40,127 nucleotides of DNA from Candidatus Woesearchaeota archaeon (GTDB lineage: Archaea > Nanobdellota > Nanobdellia > Woesearchaeales > UBA9642): positions 1 to 40,127 of the forward strand of contig BPGB01000014.1 of assembly GCA_026002815.1 (NCBI GenBank), read 5' to 3'. Below are positions 1 through 7,746 of the stretch, in pieces. Both the position numbers and the translations under genes were made by a program. Position 1 is the stretch's first letter. The number at the start of each line of letters is the position of its first letter. The notes under the pieces are model-generated. The model made no database searches and was not told the origin of the DNA. It worked only from the letters and a program-made list of their open reading frames with translations.

Positions 1-656
1 AACATACCATTACAAATGGTATTTTAAATAATGAATTAAACACTTCAGGATCAATAATCGCCAGTACAGGAAATATTAATGTAGCAAAACATTTTCTTCT
101 TCACAATTATCAAAAGGGCAAAAACTGGACATTGGAATGCACTGCACAAGACAATTATATTAATAGTACAAGCGTTAATAGTTTCTATAAAAAAAAACAT
201 TTTTAGGTACAGACATATATGTTAGTCTAAAGAATCCATTAAACAATACAATAAACGAATACTCGACCAATATTTGAATGTAATGTTTTCATCAACATTA
301 AATGTTGTTAATGTTTTCTTTGTTTTACTAATGCTTTCTGGTGTTTTGGGGTTTGAATGTTTACTAATGGTTTCTGTTTTCTGGTACTTCTGTTTAATGT
401 TATTTTTTAATTCTTCTGTTTTTTTCTCAAGGTAATTATTCTTGGAATTGTTTTTGCTTGTAATAATTATACTTGTGGTTTTGCTCCTTATAATTTTAGT
501 TTTTATGTTGATACAGTAAATCCATCAATCAATTTCACTGCTCCTACTCCTGCTGATGGTGAGAAGAGAAGCAATGCGAGCAATTATGCATTCATTAATG
601 TTTCTAGTAGTGATGATCAAGGACAACATGAAGTAATTGTTGATTGGAATAGAAGT
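1..656 (+). pseudogene. Upstream part of a giant surface protein, broken by frameshifts, cut by the window edge
   Basis: No single frame is open here, but coding fragments appear in several frames. Near 1-200 there is NNELNTSG followed by KNWTLECTAQDN, which closely parallels an Ig-like module inside the downstream gene (WFLNNVLNSSG, then QNWTLQCVADD). Near 420-500 there are QGNYSWN and then CGFAPYNFSFYVD in another frame. From about 444 the reading frame is open and runs without a stop into the LamG protein that follows. This is therefore the repeated Ig-like region of the same large secreted protein, interrupted by several single-base shifts. Whether these are real mutations or sequence errors cannot be decided here. 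The gene start lies outside the window. Confidence 0.6.
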
Positions 657-2408
657 TTGAGGTTGTGGCTTACTTTTGATAATATTTCTGGCAGCACTGT
701 TTATGATAAGAGCAGTTATTTAGAAAATGGTTCTCTGCAATGGAATACTCGGCCAGCGCAAGGTTATTTTGGTAGAGGTATTTATTTAGATGGTTCAGGG
801 GATAGAGTGCATGTAAATAATTTTATGGAGAATAGAAGTTTAGCAGAATTCACTATTATTATGTGGATTAAGCTTGAAAGTTTACCCTCAGAATTAGGTT
901 ATAGTCCTGTGCTTTTTAGAATTAGTAATGTAAACTTGTTTTTAGTAACAGGTGATGTTTTATATTTAAACACTATTGATTCAAGTAACCATTATGTGCG
1001 TGGAGACACTCATTTGCAAAAAAATGTTTGGTATCATGTGGCTGCAGTATATAATAGTACTTATGCTCAAATATATTTGAATGGTTTACCTGATGATTCT
1101 TCACCGAGCTGGGCCGTCGGCCCATTAAATTATACTGAGGATATATTGCAGATAGCAGGTACTGGTTCTCAGAATTTCAAGGGTTATATTGATGAAGTTA
1201 TGTTCTTTGACAGAGCACTCAAACCTCAAGAGATTAATGCTTCTTATAATGCTAATTTGTTTAAGTATTATAATAATTTCACTAACTTGTCTAGTGGTAA
1301 TTATTCTTATACTGCTTATGTTATGGATAGGGCTGGTAATACTAATCAAACATCAAGATCTTTTGTTATTAGTGGTCCTGCTACTATGGTTTCTTCTATT
1401 ATAATTCCTTCTCCTGATGCTTTTGTTAATGATACTTTGAGGGGTTATTGTAATGCTTCTGATCCTGATGATGTTTCTTTGTATTATCATTATTCTTGGT
1501 TTTTGAATAATGTTTTGAATTCTTCTGGTACTGTTGGTCCTTTTTCTCAGTCTTTAAGTGTTAATGTTGCTAATGTTTCTTCTTCTTTATTGTCTATTGG
1601 TCAGAATTGGACTTTGCAATGTGTTGCTGATGATTTGTCTAGTAATAGTTCTGGTTTGAATTCTTCTATAACTAGTATTATTCCTAGGATTCCTGAAAAG
1701 GTTGTTTTGAAAAGTCCAACTAATGGCAATAACACTGTTCATTCTAGGCAGCCATTATTTGAGTGGTATGCTGCTAATCATTCTGTTTGGTATGAGATTA
1801 ATATTACTAGTTCTACTGGTTGTGGTGGTAATTATTATCAGAATGTTAGTGCTCCATCTGTAACTTTCATTCCAAGTAATGAATTATGTGTATATAGTGA
1901 GGGTCCTAATACTTTATATTACTGGCAGGTTAGGGCTTGTAGTGATGATGTTTGTGGTAATTGGTCTGACATATGGAATTTTTCTATTGAGCCATATATT
2001 GTTATAACTATTGTTAATAATTCGATTAATTTTGGCTCTATGATTTTAGGTGAGACAAAGAACACTACTCAGGGCAATCCTGGTCCTTTTGTGTTGCAGA
2101 ATGATGGTAATGTTCCTGCTGATTTAATTAATGTTTCTGTAGATCAAAATATTTGGAGCAGTGTTCCATTGAACACATATTATTTTCAGATAAAGGCTAG
2201 AGAGAGTTATGAGTCTGGCTCATTTAACGTTTCTGCTTCAATAATGGATTGGATTAATGCAGGCAATAATGCTTCATTGATTAAGCAGTTGAATTATTCA
2301 GATGCTAAAGATTCAGCATATGTTGATGTTCAAGTAACAGTTCCAGGAGATGAACCTCCAGGAGTTAAACAAGCTTATTTAATATTTAGATGGACTGAGA
2401 CGCCATAA
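657..2408 (+). CDS. LamG/Ig-like large surface protein (C-terminal part)
   Basis: The first codon given is only an internal TTG; the frame is open upstream to about 444, so this is the C-terminal part of a longer protein. Residues 1 to about 200 form a LamG (concanavalin-like) domain: LWLTFDN, DKSSYLENGSL, then GYIDEVMFFDRAL near its end. Ig-like modules follow (YTAYVMDRAGNT; QNWTLQCVADD), then a fibronectin-like stretch with LYYWQVRACSD. The last 130 residues form a domain with INFG, LQNDGNVPAD and a terminal PGVKQAYLIF strand. That domain resembles the two small duplicated proteins at 4531-5828. N-x-S/T sequons are very frequent, as expected of a glycosylated exported protein. No C-terminal membrane helix or sorting signal is visible. 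A structural or adhesive role at the surface is inferred. Confidence 0.75.
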   Translation: MRLWLTFDNISGSTVYDKSSYLENGSLQWNTRPAQGYFGRGIYLDGSGDRVHVNNFMENRSLAEFTIIMWIKLESLPSELGYSPVLFRISNVNLFLVTGDVLYLNTIDSSNHYVRGDTHLQKNVWYHVAAVYNSTYAQIYLNGLPDDSSPSWAVGPLNYTEDILQIAGTGSQNFKGYIDEVMFFDRALKPQEINASYNANLFKYYNNFTNLSSGNYSYTAYVMDRAGNTNQTSRSFVISGPATMVSSIIIPSPDAFVNDTLRGYCNASDPDDVSLYYHYSWFLNNVLNSSGTVGPFSQSLSVNVANVSSSLLSIGQNWTLQCVADDLSSNSSGLNSSITSIIPRIPEKVVLKSPTNGNNTVHSRQPLFEWYAANHSVWYEINITSSTGCGGNYYQNVSAPSVTFIPSNELCVYSEGPNTLYYWQVRACSDDVCGNWSDIWNFSIEPYIVITIVNNSINFGSMILGETKNTTQGNPGPFVLQNDGNVPADLINVSVDQNIWSSVPLNTYYFQIKARESYESGSFNVSASIMDWINAGNNASLIKQLNYSDAKDSAYVDVQVTVPGDEPPGVKQAYLIFRWTETP

Positions 2409-2454
2409 TAGAGAGGAAATTAATACTAATAAAAACATACATAATGGAGAATAA

Positions 2455-2674
2455 ATGAGAACAAGAATAGAAAAAATAAATGATGAGCAAGTAACCATTC
2501 CGTTATTTGTGTTTTAGGGATAGAAGACTTGCGGGTCTCGAATGTATGGTAGAGTACTTGTACGATTTTAAGAAACTATCATTTCATGAGATTGCTTTAA
2601 TATTGAATAGGGATGATAGGACTATTTGGACGGTTTATAATCGTGCAAAAAAGAAGAGACGATATAGAAGATAA
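2455..2674 (+). pseudogene. Small HTH DNA-binding protein, one frameshift
   Basis: A GGAGA ribosome binding site at 2445-2449 precedes the ATG at 2455. The frame breaks near 2513-2517, in a run of four T. Dropping one T restores a protein of about 72 residues with a helix-turn-helix: SFHEIALILNRDDRTIWTVY and a basic tail KKKRRYRR. This clearly resembles the first HTH of the protein encoded at 32289-32765 (SYSEIAKILNRDQRTIWTTY). Both copies lie beside large surface-protein genes, which hints at a regulator linked to surface-protein loci. Only one HTH is present here, against two in the other copy. Confidence 0.65.
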
Positions 2675-2691
2675 AAAATTATTGTAAGAAA

Positions 2692-3977
2692 ATGATTGTA
2701 AAGGATAATGTTTGGAAATTAAAGGGTAATATTTGGAAATTGAATTTATTCCTTATGAGTTTATTAGTATTATTGCTATTATCAGTAGATGTGTCTGCTT
2801 TAGGAGTTGCTCCATCAAAAAATATAATAGATATAGATAAAGCAAATCTTGAATATACTTTATCAATTATAAATAATGATAATAAAGACTTGAATTTATT
2901 AATAATTCCTCAGGGAGAGTATGCGAAATACGTAGTCTTAGATCCTTATGTTTCATTAAGTTCTAGTGAGAAAGAAAAGGAAATAAAATACACTCTTAAC
3001 CTTCCAAAGGATTTACCTCCAGGTCCTAATAAGATAATATTGTTAGTTGTTGAATTACCAAGCAAGTCATTAAATATGGAAAACAACAAGTGTTCAATCA
3101 TTATTATCAATAGAGCACCACGTAATAGTTAATGTTCCTTACCCTGGAGTATTTGCAGATGGAATATTTTTCATAAATGAAGCAAATGTTAATGAAACCA
3201 TACACTTTGCAGTTAATGTATTAAATAAGGGAACAGAAAAAATAACTAATGTTAATGGTGAATTAATAATAAAAGGACCGACTAATGAGGAATTAAAAAG
3301 AATAAAATCAAATACATTAACAGAAAATACCTGTGAAAGGTTCTGGTAAATTATATGTTGATTATATTGCAGACATGAATCCAGGGGTTTATTATGCAGA
3401 ATTCATAGTTAATTATAATGATAAACAATTCGTTTTAAGAAAAACATTCACAGTTGATACTTTAAGTGCAGAAGTGACTTCTTTAAGAATTGAAGATTTT
3501 AGAATAGGATATATTTCAAAAATTAATATAGACGTGCTTAATAGATGGAATATGCCTATAAGTGATGCTTTTGCTTATCTTCAAGTTATTGATGAAAAAG
3601 GAAACATAGTATCTGAAACAAAAACAGCATCTATAGAACTTAGGCAATTAACAACAACAACATTATCAGGATATTGGGATACAAAGGGATTAAATGTGGG
3701 TAATTATGACATGAAAGTGTTGCTTTACTATAATAATAAAATTTATGAAAAAGTATTTAATGCTGTAATTGGAATAGATGATATAAGAATAATTACTCAA
3801 GGGACAGGATTAGTTGCAGGAAATATTGCAGGTAATGAACCTAATAAATCTAGAAAGTCTGAAAATCTTTTATTATATGTACTGGTTACGATACTTATTG
3901 TTATCAATATATTCTTAGTCATAGTATATTTCAAGTATATAAGAAAAAAAAATCAAAATAATCAGAACAGCTTATAA
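2692..3977 (+). pseudogene. Signal-peptide/beta-sandwich/C-terminal-anchor surface protein, two frameshifts
   Basis: Three overlapping reading frames make one protein of about 427 residues: 2692-3132, a middle piece around 3090-3330, and 3333-3977. The shifts lie near 3093 (AACAAG) and 3331 (ACCTGTG); removing one base at each restores the frame. There is an N-terminal hydrophobic signal segment (LFLMSLLVLLLLSVDVSA). An Ig-like domain follows with LPKDLPPG, then VNVPYPGVFADG, a CARDB-like domain, and a strand LSGYWDTKGLNVGNYDMKV. A single membrane helix near the C-terminus is followed by a KKN-rich cytoplasmic tail. It resembles the gene at 5828-6999 in layout and motifs. The architecture (beta-sandwich domains and a C-terminal anchor, next to small surface proteins) recalls DUF916 proteins of bacterial WxL systems. 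That is an analogy only. Confidence 0.65.
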
Positions 3978-4123
3978 TAAAATTATCTTAAATAATATCT
4001 TAAATAATATCTTATAATAGATTAAATTTTAAGCTCATGATATTTTTAAAGTATACACTGCTGATGTTTAATTAGAGTAATCAATTTTAGAGCCTTTTTT
4101 AAGTATCTCTTCAAATGGAAATA

Positions 4124-4132
4124 TTTATAAAT
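4124..4132 (+). promoter_or_regulatory. Candidate TATA box for the 4228-6999 gene group
   Basis: TTTATAAAT lies in the 250-base gap before the gene at 4228. The expected start of transcription, 25-30 bases on, would leave a leader of about 70 bases, which is consistent with the GAGGT ribosome binding site seen before the ATG at 4228. The remainder of the gap holds a 12-base tandem repeat (atcttaaataat, from about 3984) and no other visible signal. Confidence 0.4.
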
Positions 4133-4227
4133 TAGTATTGCTATTTGTTGAAAGAGTAAGTAATACTACTAAAAAAATAAAAATATTGTATGAAGTAAAA
4201 TACCTTTAATATTCGGTGAGGTTAAAA

Positions 4228-4519
4228 ATGGAAGAAAAACAATTCTGAACAATCAACTATAGAAAAACCCTCGATAAATCAAGAAAACGTTAATGGTGGA
4301 GATATATCAAGGACTACAATAACTATACTGGTGCTATTAACATTAATGATATCAATAATTGGAACATGGACTGTGCTAAATGAGGTTAATAATGTGAAGT
4401 TAAGCAGCAAGTCCTACCAATCTTCGGCTCAAGTTGTTTTAGAAATAAAAAATCCTGAGGAACAAAAAGCATTATCTGCAGCCTCTGGGAGAGTCATATT
4501 TAATGTTTTAAAATCTTAA
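4228..4519 (+). pseudogene. Small membrane-anchored protein, one frameshift near its start
   Basis: A GGTGAGGTT ribosome binding site at 4215-4223 fixes the ATG at 4228. The frame breaks within the first four codons (run of five A at about 4234-4238). Removing one A gives a protein of about 96 residues: a polar N-terminus (EQSTIEKPSINQENVNGG), a single membrane helix (LVLLTLMISIIGTWTVL), then a short exported part with SSAQVVLEIKNPEEQKALSA. It is followed after 11 bases by the next gene, so it probably belongs to the same operon. Its order (cytoplasmic tail, helix, short beta-rich part) resembles the larger protein at 7064. Function not recognised. Confidence 0.6.
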
Positions 4520-4530
4520 AAGGTGATAAA

Positions 4531-5163
4531 ATGGAACTTACTAATAAAACTCTTGCATTGCTTTTAGTGGCTGCTATTTCTGTATCTTTGATAGGTACTT
4601 TTTTTAGCTTGAACAAATTGGGCAAATTAACAGCAACAGGATATGCTACTGCTAATGGAACAGCAACAGTTAATGTTTCTAGTACTACATCTATAAGATT
4701 TGCCATTCCGTCAGTTGATTGGGGTACTGGTTATGTTAATACTACTGGTGGATATGTTAATTGTACTCTTATGACTGATGGTACTTCAAATTCTGCTGGT
4801 TGCGCAGGTTTTAATCAAGTAACTCAAGGTCTTGTTTTAGAGAATGATGGTAATACTATGACAGGAGTATCATTATACTCTAATGCAAATGCTTCTCAAT
4901 TCATCGGTGGTACTTCTGATGGTGGTGGTCCACAGTTTAGGTATAAGGTTTCTCAAAATGAGAGTGGTAGTTGTACTTCTGGTTTAGGTCCTACGAGTTT
5001 CACTGATGTTAATACTACTGGTCCAGGTACTACTATTTGTCCAGCAGGTAATTTTAATTTTACAGATAGTACCGATTCTATTAAGATAGACTTGTATGTA
5101 AATATTCCATACACTGCTCAATCTGGATATAAGATCGCAACTTTAATCGCAACATCATCTTAA
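4531..5163 (+). CDS. N-terminally anchored beta-sandwich surface protein, first tandem copy
   Basis: 210 residues. AGGTGATAAA precedes the ATG. Residues 7-27 are a membrane helix (LALLLVAAISVSLIGT), then TGYAT at 36-40, then a beta-rich domain with SVDWGTGYVNTTGGYV, LENDGN, a QNES sequon, and a final strand near IPYTAQSGYK. Four cysteines could form two disulphides outside the cell. The domain resembles the C-terminal domain of the LamG protein at 657-2408 (INFG, LQNDGN, PPGVKQAYL). The next gene is a close duplicate, with two long blocks of almost identical DNA. It may be a repeating subunit of a surface structure. The N-terminus lacks a recognisable class III pilin peptidase site, so pilin identity is not claimed. 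Confidence 0.7.
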   Translation: MELTNKTLALLLVAAISVSLIGTFFSLNKLGKLTATGYATANGTATVNVSSTTSIRFAIPSVDWGTGYVNTTGGYVNCTLMTDGTSNSAGCAGFNQVTQGLVLENDGNTMTGVSLYSNANASQFIGGTSDGGGPQFRYKVSQNESGSCTSGLGPTSFTDVNTTGPGTTICPAGNFNFTDSTDSIKIDLYVNIPYTAQSGYKIATLIATSS

Positions 5164-5180
5164 AGGTATAAGGAGGAAAA

Positions 5181-5828
5181 ATGGAGATAACAAATAAAAC
5201 TCTAGGACTATTATTAGTAGCAGCAGTTACTATTTCATTATTCGGAACAATTATTAGCATAAACAGAATGAATAGAATAATGGAAATGAGTTCATTATCT
5301 GGTTATGCAACAACAGCACAAGGGAACGTGTCTGTATATGTAAATACTTCAACCTCAATAAGGTTTGCCATAGACTATGTCGATTGGGGTACTGGTTATG
5401 TTAATACTACTGGTGGATATGTTAATTGTACTCTTAGGACTGATGGTACTCCAAATTCTGCTGGTTGCGTAGGTTTTAATGAACTAAATCAAGGTTTTGT
5501 TTTAGAGAATGACGGTACAACAACGGCAACTGTTCAGTTATATTCTAATGCAAATGCTTCTCAATTCATCGGTGGTACTTCTGATGGTGGTGGTCCACAG
5601 TTTATGTATAAGGTTTCTCAAAATGAGAGTAATAGTTGTATTTCTGGTTTAACTCCTACAAGTTTTACTGATGTTAATACTACTAGTCCAGGTACTACTA
5701 TTTGTCCATCGAGTAATTTTAATTTTACAGATAGTGCCGATTCTATTAAGATAGACTTGTATGTAAACATTCCATACACTGTACCGCCAGGACAAAAATT
5801 AGCAGTTTTAACTGCCACAGCATCATAA
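5181..5828 (+). CDS. N-terminally anchored beta-sandwich surface protein, second tandem copy
   Basis: 215 residues, with AAGGAGG shortly before the ATG. The layout matches the preceding gene: helix at 7-27, SGYAT at 40-44, VDWGTGYVNTTGGYV, LENDGTTTATVQLYSNANAS, and a terminal strand after IPYTVPPGQK. The linker after the helix is four residues longer, and the N- and C-terminal coding thirds have diverged while the middle remains nearly identical in DNA. This suggests recent duplication or ongoing gene conversion. The stop overlaps the next start (TAATG), so translation is probably coupled to the anchor-type protein that follows. A pair of interacting surface subunits is an inference. Confidence 0.7.
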   Translation: MEITNKTLGLLLVAAVTISLFGTIISINRMNRIMEMSSLSGYATTAQGNVSVYVNTSTSIRFAIDYVDWGTGYVNTTGGYVNCTLRTDGTPNSAGCVGFNELNQGFVLENDGTTTATVQLYSNANASQFIGGTSDGGGPQFMYKVSQNESNSCISGLTPTSFTDVNTTSPGTTICPSSNFNFTDSADSIKIDLYVNIPYTVPPGQKLAVLTATAS

Positions 5829-6999
5829 TGAAAGGATTAAAAATTTGCTTATTTTTTTTTATTGTATTATCTTCAAAAGTTATAGCCATATCGATGAATC
5901 AGCAACCAATAGAATATAGAACGATAATATTTCAACCATATCTAGAAAGAGAATTTTCAGTATATGTTTTTTAATTCTGAAAAAATTGAATCAATAATCT
6001 TTCCTGGGACAATTAGCTCCTTATGTTACTTTAATAGATAACAATCAGTATGGTCCACCAAGAGAGATAAAAATGAGGCTAAGTTTGCCAGAGTCCTTAA
6101 CTCCCGGAGTTTATGAGGTTTTATTTGGTGGAAGAGAATATAAAGAAGTTGGTGGTACCGTTGGTGGTCTTGCAGCAGTAGCTTCAAGAGTAACAGTAAT
6201 TTCATTATACGATGGAGTTTATCCTTCATTTTCTATAATTGCAAACGATATTGGATTAGGAGAAAAAACAAACATTACTGCAACAATAGAAAATTTTGGT
6301 ACAGATACAATTAATGGAGCTTATGTTAATTTCGAGATTTATGATCCTGAAGACAATCTTATAACTACCTTAAAAAGCAACAATGTTATCGTGCCAAGTA
6401 AAAAAGAAACTCTTAATCCAGTAATCGCATATGCCACATTTGATAGTTCAAAATTTGAAATAAGACCTGGGTTTTATAAAGTTTTAGCAACATTAAATTA
6501 TGATGGAAAGGTATCTTCTGAAAAGAAAGAAGCAACTTTTAGAATAGGTACATTAAATGTTTTTATAAAAGATTGGACTAATAAAATATATCATAATGTA
6601 ACAAATAAATTCATAATAAGAATAGAGAGTGATTGGTCAGGACTTATAAATGATGTTTATGCAAAGATTTATACTCCAGATGGTACTTTGAAGACTCCAA
6701 ATCTTGATCTTAATAAATTCCAATCAGCAAATCTAGAATCATATTGGGAAGTGAAAAAAACAGGGTTAGGTAATCAAACAATAACCATAGAGGTCTTTTA
6801 TAGTGGGACTTCTGTGAAAAAAGATGTTATTGTTGAAGTTGTTCCCCCAATAGGACCAGGAGTAGAGAAACCATCAAATATATACTCGCTTAACATACTT
6901 ATAATAGTTCTTTTGATATTGATAATCTCAAATATATACTTCTTTGTTCTACGAAATAAGAAAAAAGATAATCAACAAATAAACCCCCCAGTTAAATAG
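5828..6999 (+). pseudogene. Signal-peptide/beta-sandwich/C-terminal-anchor protein, second paralogue, two frameshifts
   Basis: ATG at 5828 overlaps the previous stop. A signal peptide (LKICLFFFIVLSSKVIA) leads into an Ig-like domain. The frame breaks at a run of six T (5967-5972) and again near 6001-6004; removing one base at each joins it to the long open part 6073-6999. The restored text aligns with the gene at 2692: IIFLGQLAPYVTLIDNN against LIIPQGEYAKYVVLDPY, and LPESLTPG against LPKDLPPG. CARDB-like repeats follow, with SANLESYWEVKKTGLGNQT matching LSGYWDTKGLNVGNY. A C-terminal helix (LNILIIVLLILIISNIYFFV) and a basic tail end the protein. It probably anchors or presents the small proteins encoded just upstream (inference). 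Confidence 0.65.
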
Positions 7000-7063
7000 T
7001 GATAAAATTTTTATCTAATAACTATTAATAACTATATGAGACAACAGTGTATGTGTGATTTAA

Positions 7064-7639
7064 ATGAAAAGAAAGAATTATAAAATAAAAAATAAATCAC
7101 TATTAAGAGAAAGATTAAACAGAGTAGTAACCATTAAAAATAATACTATGATTTCTAAAAATCTTAAAAATCTTAAAAATAATAAGAACACTGTTGCTAA
7201 TAATTTTAGACCTTTAAAAAATTTTAAATCTTTAATAAAGTTGTTTCTTATTTTATTGCTGGTTTCAGTTATTGGTTCACTGGCAACTGTTTTCGTATAT
7301 TATAAATCTAATATTGTTCATTATCAAGAAATACCTATGATAGTGAAAGTTCAAAAGGGAGCATCTTCTTTTAATACAAGTACTGAATCTCTTAATTTTG
7401 CTAGGTTAAGTCCTGGCAATGGTGCAACTAAAATAATAATGTTATCATCTCAAAACCTAACAAAAGTACATTTTGAACCTGTTGGAACAATAGCAAAGTT
7501 TATATCCCTATCTGAAAACAATTTTATACTTTTACCAGAAGAAAATAAGATTATAGAGGTATATTTAGACATTCCAAAAGATGCTGATGAAGGAGTTTAT
7601 AATGGAACTCTTAAAATATACTTTTACAAGCAGAAATAA
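7064..7639 (+). CDS. Single-pass membrane protein with exported Ig-like domain
   Basis: 191 residues. A long, very basic N-terminal cytoplasmic part (residues 1-60, with repeats NLKNLKNN) precedes a membrane helix at about 63-83 (LFLILLLVSVIGSLATVFVYY). An exported domain of about 105 residues follows, with FARLSPGNGATKIIMLSS and IPKDADEGVYNGTLKIYF. The last strand pattern (P, acidic, G-x-Y-x-G) is that of NEW3/COG1470-type Ig-like domains, as in the neighbouring anchor proteins. It looks like a full-size relative of the small broken gene at 4228. Function not recognised; a partner of the surface proteins on either side is inferred from position. Confidence 0.65.
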   Translation: MKRKNYKIKNKSLLRERLNRVVTIKNNTMISKNLKNLKNNKNTVANNFRPLKNFKSLIKLFLILLLVSVIGSLATVFVYYKSNIVHYQEIPMIVKVQKGASSFNTSTESLNFARLSPGNGATKIIMLSSQNLTKVHFEPVGTIAKFISLSENNFILLPEENKIIEVYLDIPKDADEGVYNGTLKIYFYKQK

Positions 7640-7715
7640 TATAAATAATATTATTCTTTTCATTTTAAATAATTTGTTTTAAAATTTTGCATATTGATTA
7701 TGACTTATTCATTAA

Positions 7716-7725
7716 TTTTATAAAT
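7716..7725 (+). promoter_or_regulatory. TATA-like box for the transglutaminase-like gene
   Basis: TTTTATAAAT lies 22-31 bases before the ATG at 7747. This spacing would give a leaderless or near-leaderless transcript, and it supports 7747 over the longer upstream TTG start at 7687. Confidence 0.45.
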
Positions 7726-7746
7726 CATTTTAACTGTAAATTATTT

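Noticed and set aside
4531-5828. The tandem small proteins as archaellins or type IV pilins
   Set aside because: The N-terminus lacks the charged-residue/Gly-Ala cleavage site of class III signal peptides, and no archaellum or pilus assembly gene is nearby; the ATPase at 9804 is of the PIN-KH type.
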